From Thiothrix lacustris DSM 21227 (GTDB lineage: Bacteria > Pseudomonadota > Gammaproteobacteria > Thiotrichales > Thiotrichaceae), in the NCBI RefSeq assembly GCF_000621325.1, contig NZ_JHYQ01000036.1, positions 1 to 41,919 of the forward strand: a DNA stretch of 41,919 bases, read 5' to 3'. Both the position numbers and the translations under genes were made by a program. Shown one piece after another: positions 9,351-18,527 of this stretch (position 1 is its first letter; every line of letters begins with the position of its first letter). The notes beneath the pieces were generated by a model. That model saw nothing but the letters and a program-made list of their open reading frames with translations, ran no database searches and was not told where the DNA came from.

Positions 9351-10848
9351 TGGCTTGTGGTACACCGTTGGCGAAAGTGGCAAACAGCAGGGTGCGTTGG
9401 ATTTGGCGGTTGCCTGCCACGCGGATATTGCCGGTTTTGCCGTTAACTTGTGCGTTGGGGTTACCACCTATGCTGGGTAGATTTTTGGCGATTAGCAACG
9501 CATCCATGCCCAGTGCAAACATGCGTGGGAAGGTGGAATTGTTGAGGCTGCCGTTTTGCAGACTTTCAATGACCCAAGGGATTTCAGTGTAGCGGATACC
9601 GTCGAGGTCAGCATCTTTGCCTGGGTCTGTACGTCCAGAGAAAATGTGTGAGGTAGCATATATCGGCAGTGAAGGTGCTTGTGCTGCCAAGAGTGGGCGC
9701 ATCAGGCGTGCTTGGCTTGGGGATGCGGCTAGGAATACCATGCTGGCACGCCCTTGAGTGGCTGTTAGTGCATTTTGTACGTTTTGTATGTAGGCGTTGG
9801 AGGCTGCGTCTGGATATTGTTGGATATTGACTACTTGGCCACCTTTGGCTTGATAGGCACTGCGGAATGCGCCTGCAATTCGATTGCCCCAGCTAGAAGC
9901 AGGTGCCATGACGATAGCGGTGCGTAGCCCTTGTGCGGCAGTCGTTTCCGCTACTTGGCGTGCTTCATCTTCTGGTAATAGGCCAAATTGGTACAGTGCG
10001 CCGGGGATGTTGCGACTATTAGTCAGGTAATTGAGGCTCAGTAAAGGTTTAGACAGTATTTGGGGTTGCGCTAGCAATTGTGCCAGTGATTCTTTATCTA
10101 GTGGGCCAACGACTATATCTGCACCTTCGGCAACCGCTTTTTGATATTGGGCGACTGCGCCACCTGCATTAACGTCGTAGAGTTTTACACTGGTATCGCT
10201 AGCAATGCTATTACGTGCGGTTTCAATGCCTCGGTAGATTTCTTGTCCGACACTGCCTAGAGCGCCGGATTGGGGTAGCAGGGCAGCAACATGGTTGACA
10301 CTGCTAGGAACCATGGCGCGTTGCACGCTTTGTACTGCGGCACTGCCTTTGCCACCGGCTTGAGCACGTTGTTGTATGTGTTTAACTTTTTCGCGTAAAG
10401 CGGGGGATATATTATCCAGATTGGTTGGCAAGGTGCGTAATGCTAAGTCTGGGTTGTTTTGTTGTAAGGCCAATAGTGCTTTGACATAGGCTTGTCGAGC
10501 ACGATTTTCGCCATCTAAAGCGGAAGCGGGGATTTGTGCCAAATAACTATTGGTTAGTTGAGCATCTCCAATCGATGCCGCAATTTCTGCTGCTTGTAAA
10601 ATAATACGTTCGCGTTGTGGTGTGGGGTAGCGTGCGGCTGCGGCATAGTAAGTTTGTGCAGCTTCCCGCTTTTTTCCTTGATTAAAGAATGCATTGGCTT
10701 GTTCAACGCTGGCGTTGCCTTGAGTAGCCGCGCTGCCATCAGTGTCGGGAATACTTGTGGTCGGTGAGCACCCCTGTAATAAAAGTGGAACAACTATTAA
10801 GGATAGGGCGCAATATTTCAGGATGCTTTGGTGAAATCTTGGTTGCAT
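9340..10848 (-). CDS. lpoA: LpoA, outer-membrane activator of PBP1A
   Basis: A 502-residue lipoprotein with signal peptide and lipobox LLQGC (Cys27). Residues about 45-165 are helical TPR-like repeats (ANAFFNQGKKREAAQTYYAA, LALQQNNPDLALRTLP). The rest is a periplasmic-binding-protein-like fold (VNHVAALLPQSGALG, GADIVVGPLDKESL, TDPGKDADLDGIRYTEIPWV). LpoA spans the periplasm to stimulate the class A penicillin-binding protein PBP1A. It is first in a lpoA-yraN-diaA-argA run and overlaps yraN. The start at ATG 10848 gives the complete signal peptide. The PBP1A gene is not in this window. Confidence 0.93.
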   Translation of the reverse strand: MQPRFHQSILKYCALSLIVVPLLLQGCSPTTSIPDTDGSAATQGNASVEQANAFFNQGKKREAAQTYYAAAARYPTPQRERIILQAAEIAASIGDAQLTNSYLAQIPASALDGENRARQAYVKALLALQQNNPDLALRTLPTNLDNISPALREKVKHIQQRAQAGGKGSAAVQSVQRAMVPSSVNHVAALLPQSGALGSVGQEIYRGIETARNSIASDTSVKLYDVNAGGAVAQYQKAVAEGADIVVGPLDKESLAQLLAQPQILSKPLLSLNYLTNSRNIPGALYQFGLLPEDEARQVAETTAAQGLRTAIVMAPASSWGNRIAGAFRSAYQAKGGQVVNIQQYPDAASNAYIQNVQNALTATQGRASMVFLAASPSQARLMRPLLAAQAPSLPIYATSHIFSGRTDPGKDADLDGIRYTEIPWVIESLQNGSLNNSTFPRMFALGMDALLIAKNLPSIGGNPNAQVNGKTGNIRVAGNRQIQRTLLFATFANGVPQAIGQ

Positions 10849-11134
10849 GATATGAGTCCTGGTACCTGTTTATGAGGGTATGCTTGCTGAAATATAGCAT
10901 TTTTTTTTCGGGATACTGAATGTTTGATACGGCAGGCGGTATTTTGTGATGGCTGAGTAGGATAATAAAGCTGATAAACATCAATAAAAGCGGGATAAAC
11001 AATGCGGTTGGATGCTAAAAATAGGGCTATGCTTGTGTAGGGACTCCTTATTTTGTTTTGCGCTGCCGCTGGCGTAGAGGTATTCCATTTCATTCCACTC
11101 GATGATAATAGCAATACGTGATGGAGGTGTTTTG
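10849..11134. other. Divergent intergenic region lpoA / hppA
   Basis: This 286-bp region separates the starts of lpoA (minus) and hppA (plus). It is AT-rich near 10890-10990, with a run of T at 10902-10909. Short frames here lack ribosome binding sites and similarity that I recognise. I see no convincing promoter hexamers or RNA gene. Confidence 0.5.
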
Positions 11135-13153
11135 ATGTCCACAGGTTTAGCCGTTGCCATTTTGTGTGCGCTTGCCGCGCTCATCTATGGCGTTGTCACG
11201 ATCCGCTGGGTGCTGGCTCGCCCGCAAGGTGATGCGAAGATGCGCGAGATTGCGCAAGCTATTCAGGAAGGGGCGCAAGCCTACCTGAACCGCCAATACA
11301 CGACCATTGCAGTGGTGGGGATTCTGCTGTTTGCAGTCATTTTCATTACCTTGGGGTGGAAAACAGCGATTGGCTTTGCGCTGGGTGCGTTGCTATCGGG
11401 TGCAGCGGGGTATATCGGCATGAATGTGTCGGTGCGTTCCAACGTGCGCACGGCGGAAGCTGCCAAGCATGGCCTGAATGCAGCGCTGGATGTTGCCTTC
11501 AAGGGCGGTGCGATTACTGGCATGTTGGTGGTTGGCTTGGCATTGTTGGGTGTGGCGGGTTATTACGCTGTGCTAACCATGACAGGGACTTCTTCCAGTG
11601 ATGCAACCCATGCCTTGGTGGGCTTGGCGTTTGGTGGGTCATTGATCTCCATTTTTGCGCGGTTGGGTGGTGGCATCTTTACTAAGGGTGCTGATGTAGG
11701 CGCGGATTTGGTGGGTAAGGTCGAAGCAGGTATCCCGGAGGATGATCCGCGTAACCCGGCAGTTATCGCCGATAACGTGGGGGATAACGTCGGTGACTGC
11801 GCGGGGATGGCGGCTGATTTGTTTGAAACTTATGCGGTTACCATCATTGCCACCATGTTGCTGGGTGGTTTGCTGATGAATGGTTCGGAAAATGCCATTG
11901 TTTACCCCTTGGTGTTGGGCGGCTTTTCGATTTTAGCCTCGATTTTGGGGGTCATGTTCGTCAAAGCCCGCACGGGTGGCAAAATCATGAATGCCCTGTA
12001 CCGGGGTTTGGCGGTAGCGGGTGCGGCATCTTTGGTGCTGTTTTACCCGGTGACTGACATCATGATGGGTGATAATGCCCTGTATTCAGTGAATGCCTTG
12101 TATGGCTCGGCAGTCATTGGCTTGGTGCTGACGGCGGCAATGGTGTGGATTACAGAATATTACACTGCCACCGAGTACAGCCCGGTACAGCATATTGCGC
12201 AAGCCTCCACTACTGGGCATGGTACGAATGTCATCGCGGGGTTAGGGGTTTCCATGAAATCTACCGCTGCGCCGGTGTTGGCGGTGTGTCTGGCGATTTG
12301 GGGCGCGTATGAACTGGCTGGTTTGTACGGGATTGCGGTTGCGGCAACGTCGATGCTGTCGATGGCGGGGATTATCGTGGCGCTGGATGCTTACGGCCCG
12401 ATCACTGACAACGCGGGCGGGATTGCGGAAATGGCAGGCTTGCCGGATGAAGTGCGTAACATTACTGACCCGCTGGATGCGGTGGGTAATACCACCAAAG
12501 CCGTTACCAAGGGCTATGCTATTGGTTCAGCAGGTTTGGCGGCTTTGGTGCTGTTTGCGGATTACACTCACGCGCTTTCCACCAGTCACCCCGGCTTGAC
12601 GTTTGATTTGTCGAACCACATGGTCATTATTGGCCTGTTTATTGGTGGTATGGTGCCGTATTTGTTTGCAGCGATGGGGATGGAGGCTGTTGGGCGTGCT
12701 GCCGGTTCGGTGGTGGTGGAAGTGCGCCGTCAATTCCGCGACATTCCGGGCATTATGGAAGGCACGGGCAAGCCGGAATACGGCAAGTGCGTGGATATGT
12801 TGACCAAAGCGGCGATCAAGGAAATGATTTTGCCTTCGCTGCTACCGGTTGCCGTGCCTGTGGTAGTCGGCTTGGCGCTGGGGCCGCAAGCTCTGGGTGG
12901 CGTATTGGTGGGGACGATCATTACCGGAATTTTCGTGGCGATTTCCATGACGACCGGCGGTGGTGCATGGGATAACGCTAAGAAGTATATCGAGGAAGGT
13001 AACTTCGGTGGCAAGGGTTCTGAGGCGCACAAGGCTGCCGTGACGGGCGATACTGTCGGCGACCCGTATAAAGATACCGCAGGCCCGGCGGTTAACCCAT
13101 TGATCAAGATCATCAATATTGTGGCCTTGATGATCGTGCCATTGTTGGCATAA
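11135..13153 (+). CDS. hppA: K+-independent H+-translocating membrane pyrophosphatase
   Basis: This 672-residue, roughly 16-helix inner-membrane pump couples pyrophosphate hydrolysis to proton export. The PPi/Mg site is intact: [20 protein letters not shown] and [19 protein letters not shown] (about 195-240), with the C-terminal acidic loop near [31 protein letters not shown] carries Lys where K+-dependent enzymes have Ala; published family analysis links Lys here to the K+-independent H+-pumping subclass. I chose the ATG at 11135 because GGAGGTG lies 5 nt upstream; the frame extends to 11102 but that adds a polar tail before the first helix. It ends with an intrinsic terminator. Confidence 0.96.
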   Translation: MSTGLAVAILCALAALIYGVVTIRWVLARPQGDAKMREIAQAIQEGAQAYLNRQYTTIAVVGILLFAVIFITLGWKTAIGFALGALLSGAAGYIGMNVSVRSNVRTAEAAKHGLNAALDVAFKGGAITGMLVVGLALLGVAGYYAVLTMTGTSSSDATHALVGLAFGGSLISIFARLGGGIFTKGADVGADLVGKVEAGIPEDDPRNPAVIADNVGDNVGDCAGMAADLFETYAVTIIATMLLGGLLMNGSENAIVYPLVLGGFSILASILGVMFVKARTGGKIMNALYRGLAVAGAASLVLFYPVTDIMMGDNALYSVNALYGSAVIGLVLTAAMVWITEYYTATEYSPVQHIAQASTTGHGTNVIAGLGVSMKSTAAPVLAVCLAIWGAYELAGLYGIAVAATSMLSMAGIIVALDAYGPITDNAGGIAEMAGLPDEVRNITDPLDAVGNTTKAVTKGYAIGSAGLAALVLFADYTHALSTSHPGLTFDLSNHMVIIGLFIGGMVPYLFAAMGMEAVGRAAGSVVVEVRRQFRDIPGIMEGTGKPEYGKCVDMLTKAAIKEMILPSLLPVAVPVVVGLALGPQALGGVLVGTIITGIFVAISMTTGGGAWDNAKKYIEEGNFGGKGSEAHKAAVTGDTVGDPYKDTAGPAVNPLIKIINIVALMIVPLLA

Positions 13154-13178
13154 TGCAGGGTATTGTTGGTTGAAACCA

Positions 13179-13211
13179 GAAGCCCGCCCTTTGTGGCGGG
13201 CTTCGTTTTTT
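13179..13211 (+). terminator. Intrinsic terminator after hppA
   Basis: GAAGCCCGCC (13179-13188) pairs perfectly with GGCGGGCTTC (13195-13204), followed by G and six T (13206-13211). It is a canonical GC-rich stem with a U-tract, starting 26 nt after the hppA stop and ending only 10 nt before the rsmI start. Confidence 0.92.
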
Positions 13212-13221
13212 AGGAAAAGAC

Positions 13222-14064
13222 ATGAAGCAAGGTATTTTGTACTGCGTGGCAACGCCGATTGGTAATTTGGCGGATATGACCGAGCGAGGTAAGCGTATCT
13301 TGTCGGAAGTCGACAAGGTTTACGCAGAAGATACGCGGGTCACGCGCGGTTTGCTGACCCATTACGGTATCCAGAATACCTTGGCAAGTTTGCATGACCA
13401 TAATGAAGCGGATCGGGTGGCGAGTATCCGTGCCGAGTTGGATCAGGGGATGCAACTGGCTTTGGTGAGTGATGCGGGCACGCCGTTGATCAGTGACCCC
13501 GGTTACAAGTTGGTTCATGCTTTGGGGGAGTCAGGGCATACCGTGGTGCCGATTCCGGGGGCAAGTGCCTTGATTGCGGCATTGTCGGTGGCGGGGTTGC
13601 CGACGGATCGTTTTGTGTTTGAAGGATTTCTGCCTGCAAAATCGGTTTCGCGCCGTAAGTTATTGGAAGGGGTGCGCGAAGAGCCGCGTACTTTGGTGTT
13701 TTACGAGTCCAGCCATCGGATTGCGGATATGTTGGCGGATGTGGTGGCAACGCTGGGTGAGGAACGCCGGGTGGTGATCTTGCGGGAGTTGACCAAGTTG
13801 TTTGAAAGCATTTACCGGGGCAGTGCCGGGGATTTGTTGCAGCAAATGGCAACCGATACCAATATGTCACGCGGTGAGTTTGTGGTGGTGATTGCGGGCA
13901 ATGTGGTTACGGAGGATCAGGAACAGCTTAGTGCTTTGCGTGCCGACAGTATTCTGGCGGTGTTGCTGGAGGAGTTGCCGGTGAAACAGGCAGCAGCGAT
14001 TGCTGCCCGTTTGACGGGATTGCCTAAGAATCAGTTGTACAAACAGGCTCTGGCGATGGGGTAA
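13222..14064 (+). CDS. rsmI: 16S rRNA (cytidine1402-2'-O)-methyltransferase
   Basis: RsmI uses S-adenosylmethionine to 2'-O-methylate C1402 in the 16S rRNA P-site. The 280 residues show the family's N-terminal LYCVATPIGNLADMTERG, the AEDTRVTRGLLTHYGI block, the SDAGTPLISDPGYKLV loop and VPIPGASALIAAL, all typical of the tetrapyrrole-methylase fold. The start is ATG 13222 with AGGAAAAG 3-4 nt upstream. The gene sits directly after the hppA terminator, so it must depend on read-through or on a promoter within hppA. Its 3' end overlaps the convergent DUF2058 gene by 41 nt. In E. coli rsmI (yraL) diverges from lpoA; here hppA intervenes. Confidence 0.95.
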   Translation: MKQGILYCVATPIGNLADMTERGKRILSEVDKVYAEDTRVTRGLLTHYGIQNTLASLHDHNEADRVASIRAELDQGMQLALVSDAGTPLISDPGYKLVHALGESGHTVVPIPGASALIAALSVAGLPTDRFVFEGFLPAKSVSRRKLLEGVREEPRTLVFYESSHRIADMLADVVATLGEERRVVILRELTKLFESIYRGSAGDLLQQMATDTNMSRGEFVVVIAGNVVTEDQEQLSALRADSILAVLLEELPVKQAAAIAARLTGLPKNQLYKQALAMG

Positions 14065-14635
14065 GTGCATCGTCTTCCGGGGCATTGATCACGATCAGTT
14101 TGTCGGGGTCTAGTGCCAAAATCTGTTGTGCCGTATCCGCCGGAATCAGGCAGCGTTTGCCACCGAGGAAGGTGACGGCGAGTTTGCCATCCGCGAGTTC
14201 TTGCTGTTGGGCTTCGGTGACGTACAGGTATTTGATGTTGTCGCCGATGACAAAATTGTAGCGGATGTCAGCATCGTCGACATTTTTCAGATTGTCGTTG
14301 ATGAGGGCGGCCACTTGTTCGCGGGTTTGTTTGCGGCGGGCGGCGATTTCGCGCTGGCGTTGTTCGGCCTGCTGGCGTTCTTCGCGTTCGGTCTTGGCGC
14401 GGGCTTCATAGAACTGCGCAAGGTCACTTTTTTCCTTGGGAGCAGGCCGAGGCGCTTTGTTTTCGAGGCTTTCAGGGCGTGGAGCTGCCGGAGGTGGGCG
14501 ATTCTCCCGACGTGGCGGTTTGCTCTTTGCCTGAGGTTGTCGAGGCGTTGTTGGTTTAGGTTGATTGGCTTTTTCAACCTGTGCTTCTGTGACTAGCCCT
14601 GCCTTGAGGAGCTGGTCGCGTAATGAGTGTGCCAT
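14024..14635 (-). CDS. DUF2058 (YaiL-like) protein
   Basis: This is a 203-residue cytoplasmic protein of the DUF2058/YaiL family. The N-terminus MAHSLRDQLLKAGLVTEAQV is the family hallmark. A Pro/Lys/Arg-rich low-complexity stretch follows (about 25-75), then a highly charged predicted coiled coil (AKTEREERQQAEQRQREI, about 82-110). The C-terminal globular part has RYNFVIGDNIKYLYV and CLIPADTAQQIL. The function is unknown. The open frame continues upstream to 14818, but I use the ATG at 14635 because it has AAGAGA upstream and begins the conserved block. It converges on rsmI with a 41-nt overlap and diverges from ppa. Confidence 0.88.
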   Translation of the reverse strand: MAHSLRDQLLKAGLVTEAQVEKANQPKPTTPRQPQAKSKPPRRENRPPPAAPRPESLENKAPRPAPKEKSDLAQFYEARAKTEREERQQAEQRQREIAARRKQTREQVAALINDNLKNVDDADIRYNFVIGDNIKYLYVTEAQQQELADGKLAVTFLGGKRCLIPADTAQQILALDPDKLIVINAPEDDALTPSPEPVCTTDS

Positions 14636-14674
14636 GCTATTCTCTTGAAATTGTCGACAAGTAGTGGTGGTTAG

Positions 14675-14706
14675 TTGCTGTGAGAATTCGTAACAGGGGT
14701 TATAAT
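14675..14706 (+). promoter_or_regulatory. ppa promoter
   Basis: A perfect -10 hexamer TATAAT lies at 14701-14706. Candidate -35 hexamers are weak: TTGCTG at 14675-14680 (20-bp spacer) or CTGTGA at 14678-14683 (17 bp). Transcription would start about 26 nt before the ppa ATG. It may also feed the downstream mrdA block. Confidence 0.5.
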
Positions 14707-14738
14707 ACCGTGATTTGTACACAACGGTAGAGTAAACA

Positions 14739-15293
14739 ATGAATATTGATAAAGTTCCTGTAGGGTCTGATGTACCAAACTGCGTAAATGTCATCATCGA
14801 AATTCCAGCATTATCCACGCCTGTTAAATATGAGCTGGATAAGGAAAGCGGTGCGTTGTTCGTTGATCGCTTTTTGTCTACGCCAATGTTTTACCCTGCA
14901 AATTATGGGTTTATTCCCCATACATTGGCGCAAGATGGCGACCCGACAGATGTGTTGGTCGTTTCACCTACGCCATTGATGCATGGTTGCGTGATTCCTG
15001 TGCGTCCGGTCGGGATGCTGAAAATGTCGGATGAGTCCGGGATTGATGCGAAAATTGTAGCTGTTCCAGCTAATAACCTGTCCTCTGGATACCGTGATAT
15101 CCAATCTTATGAGCAGTTGCCTAAATTGTTGTTAAGCCAAATTCAACATTTCTTTGAGCGTTATAAAGAGTTGGATGCAGGTAAGTGGGTTAAGGTTGAT
15201 GGTTGGGCTGGTATCGATGAGGCCAAGCAAGAAATTTTGGACAGCATGCAGCGTTATGAGATTGAGCAACCAAAGGAGATTCCCTTTTCATAA
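14739..15293 (+). CDS. ppa: Soluble family I inorganic pyrophosphatase
   Basis: This cytoplasmic enzyme hydrolyses pyrophosphate to drive biosynthetic reactions. At 184 residues it has the normal bacterial length (E. coli 176). Diagnostic blocks are [29 protein letters not shown] and the Asp-rich active-site loop [10 protein letters not shown], with [15 protein letters not shown] near the C-terminus. The ATG at 14739 follows GTAGAG and a good -10. The gene lies 50 nt before mrdA in the same direction. The window therefore holds both a soluble and a membrane, energy-conserving pyrophosphatase within 3.6 kb. Confidence 0.96.
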   Translation: MNIDKVPVGSDVPNCVNVIIEIPALSTPVKYELDKESGALFVDRFLSTPMFYPANYGFIPHTLAQDGDPTDVLVVSPTPLMHGCVIPVRPVGMLKMSDESGIDAKIVAVPANNLSSGYRDIQSYEQLPKLLLSQIQHFFERYKELDAGKWVKVDGWAGIDEAKQEILDSMQRYEIEQPKEIPFS

Positions 15294-15343
15294 TCTGATA
15301 TAGTCGCCCGATTTCAGGCTGGCAGGATGCTCATTAGCAATTT

Positions 15344-17377
15344 ATGAGTGATAGACCAATTAAACTGGAGCGCGATGAGCAGCACATGTTCAATGTGCGT
15401 GCTATTGTGGCGGGCATTATTATCTTGTTTGCCTTGTTAGCGATCCTGGGGCGGGTTTACCAGCTCCAGGTTTCGCAGCACGAACAATATTCAGAACTTT
15501 CCCGCCAACACTATGAGAAGCGTATTCCCATTCCACCGAATCGCGGTCAAATTTATGATCGTAATGGTGTTCTATTGGCAGATAGTCACACGCAGTATGT
15601 TCTCGAAGTGGTGCGAGATAATATTGGTGATGAGAATGGTGATGGCCGTTCAACATTGGCAGATGTTGATGTTTTCATTGCTCGTCTTGGGGCGATTATT
15701 CCTTTGCAAGAAAAGGATATTCGCCTGTTCAAAACACAGGTGCGCCGCTTCAAATACCAGCCCATTCCTATTCGTGTCAATCTGACGGAAGAGGAAATTG
15801 CTGTATTTGCTGTCAATCGTCCACGCTTTCCAGGCGTCAGTATGGAAGTCCGCATGGAGCGCTATTACCCTTTAATTAATACGGCTAGTCATGTCATTGG
15901 TTACGTTGGTCGTATCGATGCGCGTGATTTGGAACGTGTTGATAAGGATGAGTACATTGGTACAACCCATATTGGTAAATCTGGTGTAGAAGCTTCTCAT
16001 GAAGATCGTTTGCATGGTCAGGCTGGTTATCATCTGATTGAGGTGGATGCGCACGGTAAAAAGCAGTCAGTTATCAGTGAGCAAGAACCTATCGGTGGGC
16101 AGGATCTGTTTCTTGGGCTAGATATTAACCTGCAAATTCAAGCAGAGAAGTTATTGGGTGCAGAGCGTGGCGCTATTGTTGCCATGGATCCTAGTAATGG
16201 TGAGGTATTAGCATTAGCGAGTATGCCTACCTTTGACCCGAATTTGTTCATCGATGGTATTTCTCAGAAAGATTACACCTCGTTGCGTGATGATCCTGAT
16301 CGTCCATTATTTAACCGAGCTTTGCAGGGAACGTATCCACCAGGTTCTACGATTAAGCCAATGGTGGGTGTGGCTGGTTTAGCTGAACGAGTGGTTACGC
16401 CTGGATCTCGTGTTTATGATCCTGGTTTTTTCCGGTTATCGGGGCAAAAGCATGTGTTTCGTTGTTGGAACAAGCGCGGTCATGGCTCAGTTGACTTGAA
16501 ATACGCGATTCAACAGTCATGCGATACCTATTTTTATGACTTGGCTTATCGTATGGGTATCGATCGTTTCTCGAGTTTTATGAGTCGTTTTGGTTTTGGT
16601 GAGAAGACGGGTATTGACCTTCCTTCTGAGGCAGCTGGCCTTATGCCAAGTAAAGAGTGGAAAGAAAGGCGCTATAAACGTAGTTGGTTTCCTGGTGATA
16701 CGGTCAATATTGGTATCGGTCAGGGATATTGGATATCTACTCCGTTGCAACTGGCTCATGCTGTATCCATTGTGGCAAATCATGGGATTCGTTTGAAACC
16801 GCATGTTTTACGTGGAGTACGTACAACACGCAATGAAGAAGAAAAGCTACTCAAGCCTGAGCCTTTTGCGCCTATTGAAGTCGATCAGCGTTTTTGGAAT
16901 TTGGCCATACAGGGTATGGAAAACGTTATGCGCCCCGGTGGTACCGCGAGGGCTGCTGGTGCTGGTGCTGCGTATCGAATTGCGGGTAAAACGGGGACAG
17001 CGCAAGTGTTTGGCTTGTCTGGTGGTAAATATAATGCGGGACGCTTGGCTAAGCGTTTACGTGACCATGCGTTATTTGTAGGCTTTGCACCAGTAGATAA
17101 CCCGAAAATTGCGGTTGCCGTTATTGTTGAAAATTCATCGGGAAGTGGTGGACATACTGCCGCTCCGATTGGACGTAAGTTGATGGATGCTTATTTGCTA
17201 CAGCAATACGGGGAGAATATGTTAAAGCCCGCAGGCGTGGTTGGAGTATCTCCAGAACCTGAGCCAGAACCTGAACCTGTAGTATCAAAAACCGAAAAAT
17301 CCACGAAGAAAGTGACTAAAAAATCTCAAAGTAAGACGAAAGAAAAGCTAAAAAAAGTAAGGGGTGCGCGTGATTAA
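15344..17377 (+). CDS. mrdA: Penicillin-binding protein 2, elongasome transpeptidase
   Basis: PBP2 cross-links septum-independent peptidoglycan during rod elongation, in complex with RodA. The 677 residues contain one N-terminal membrane helix (about 19-37), a PBP dimerisation/pedestal region (PPNRGQIYDRNGVLLAD at about 64-80), and a transpeptidase domain with STIK (Ser335, Lys338), SCD (in QQSCDTYFY) and KTG (AGKTGTAQ). After the domain there is an unusual Pro-Glu repeat (EPEPEPEPEP) and a Lys-rich tail ending at the C-terminus. It starts at ATG 15344 with no strong ribosome binding site and overlaps rodA by 14 nt. The order ppa-mrdA-rodA-mltB-rlpA-dacA points to one cell-wall operon. Confidence 0.96.
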   Translation: MSDRPIKLERDEQHMFNVRAIVAGIIILFALLAILGRVYQLQVSQHEQYSELSRQHYEKRIPIPPNRGQIYDRNGVLLADSHTQYVLEVVRDNIGDENGDGRSTLADVDVFIARLGAIIPLQEKDIRLFKTQVRRFKYQPIPIRVNLTEEEIAVFAVNRPRFPGVSMEVRMERYYPLINTASHVIGYVGRIDARDLERVDKDEYIGTTHIGKSGVEASHEDRLHGQAGYHLIEVDAHGKKQSVISEQEPIGGQDLFLGLDINLQIQAEKLLGAERGAIVAMDPSNGEVLALASMPTFDPNLFIDGISQKDYTSLRDDPDRPLFNRALQGTYPPGSTIKPMVGVAGLAERVVTPGSRVYDPGFFRLSGQKHVFRCWNKRGHGSVDLKYAIQQSCDTYFYDLAYRMGIDRFSSFMSRFGFGEKTGIDLPSEAAGLMPSKEWKERRYKRSWFPGDTVNIGIGQGYWISTPLQLAHAVSIVANHGIRLKPHVLRGVRTTRNEEEKLLKPEPFAPIEVDQRFWNLAIQGMENVMRPGGTARAAGAGAAYRIAGKTGTAQVFGLSGGKYNAGRLAKRLRDHALFVGFAPVDNPKIAVAVIVENSSGSGGHTAAPIGRKLMDAYLLQQYGENMLKPAGVVGVSPEPEPEPEPVVSKTEKSTKKVTKKSQSKTKEKLKKVRGARD

Positions 17378-18482
17378 TGGTCTGTTTCCGTCTTGGCTGG
17401 TCGTCGCTTTACAACGAGTCGATGCAGTGTTGTTGGCCGTATTGTCGTTGTTGGTGTTTCTGGGGCTAGCTACTTTGTACAGCGCCAGCGATGCCAATCT
17501 AGAACAGGTGCAACGGCAGTCTGTCCATTTTGCGATTGGGTTAGGATTGTTGGTACTGTTCTCACAAATCTCCAGTAAAACACTGCGGCAGTGGGCTGTA
17601 TGGCTTTACAGTGTCGGTGTGGTATTGCTGATTCTAGTATTGATTGTGGGTGTCACTAAAAAAGGTGCACAGCGTTGGTTGTACATCGGAATGGATATAC
17701 AGCCATCAGAAATCATGAAGTTAGCTGTGCCGATGATGGTGGCTTATTATTTCTCAGAAAAACCCCTTCCGCCGCGATTTACCGATATTGTGATCGCATT
17801 ATTGTTGGTGCTAGTGCCTATGTTGCTGGTTATGAAGCAACCCGATTTAGGTACCTCGCTATTGATTGCAACGTCTGGATTTTTTGTCATTTATTTGGCT
17901 GGTATGTCTTGGTGGTTGATCGGTGGCGGGGTTATTTTTATCGGTGTGGCCGCTCCGTTGATGTACTTTTTTGGTATGCATGAATATCAACGTCAACGCG
18001 TTGAAACTCTTTTCGACCCAGAATCAGATTTATTGGGAACTGGATACCATATTTATCAGTCAAAAATTGCGATTGGTTCTGGTGGGGCATACGGAAAAGG
18101 TTGGATGCAAGGGGATCAAGCGCATTTGGACTTCCTGCCAGAACGACACACAGACTTTATCTTTGCCGTATTCGGTGAAGAATTCGGCTTAGTGGGCAAC
18201 CTGATTTTAATGAGTTTATACTTATTTATTATTTGGCGTGGATTATATCTTGCCAGTAAAGGTGAGGATACCTTTGCCCGTTTGTTGGGTGGAAGCCTGA
18301 GTGTGTCATTCTTTTTCTATTTGTTTGTGAATACTGGCATGGTCAGCGGGCTGCTTCCTGTGGTGGGTGTACCACTCCCTTTAGTGAGTTATGGGGGAAC
18401 CTCTGTGGTTACGTTGATGATGGCTTTCGGTATTATCATGGGCATGAGAAAGCGCAAACGCATTTATCAACGGGATAGCTGA
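17364..18482 (+). CDS. rodA: RodA peptidoglycan glycosyltransferase (SEDS family)
   Basis: RodA polymerises lipid II into glycan strands during elongation and partners PBP2, encoded just upstream. The 372-residue protein is polytopic (about 10 helices). It has the SEDS hallmark FLPERHTDFIFAVFGEEFGL, containing the essential Asp, and the C-terminal LPLVSYGGTSVV block. The frame overlaps mrdA; the start is GTG at 17364 or GTG at 17370, with GTAAGGGG close upstream, so translation is probably coupled to mrdA. The gap to mltB is short. Confidence 0.96.
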   Translation: MRVINGLFPSWLVVALQRVDAVLLAVLSLLVFLGLATLYSASDANLEQVQRQSVHFAIGLGLLVLFSQISSKTLRQWAVWLYSVGVVLLILVLIVGVTKKGAQRWLYIGMDIQPSEIMKLAVPMMVAYYFSEKPLPPRFTDIVIALLLVLVPMLLVMKQPDLGTSLLIATSGFFVIYLAGMSWWLIGGGVIFIGVAAPLMYFFGMHEYQRQRVETLFDPESDLLGTGYHIYQSKIAIGSGGAYGKGWMQGDQAHLDFLPERHTDFIFAVFGEEFGLVGNLILMSLYLFIIWRGLYLASKGEDTFARLLGGSLSVSFFFYLFVNTGMVSGLLPVVGVPLPLVSYGGTSVVTLMMAFGIIMGMRKRKRIYQRDS

Positions 18483-18527
18483 AGACGGATTTTCATGCTC
18501 TCCTCAACCGATCAGGAGATGGAGTAT

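Noticed and set aside
9351-9467. Longer YraN start at GTG 9467
   Set aside because: It would overlap lpoA by 128 nt and add residues unlike the family; the TTG at 9350 gives normal length.
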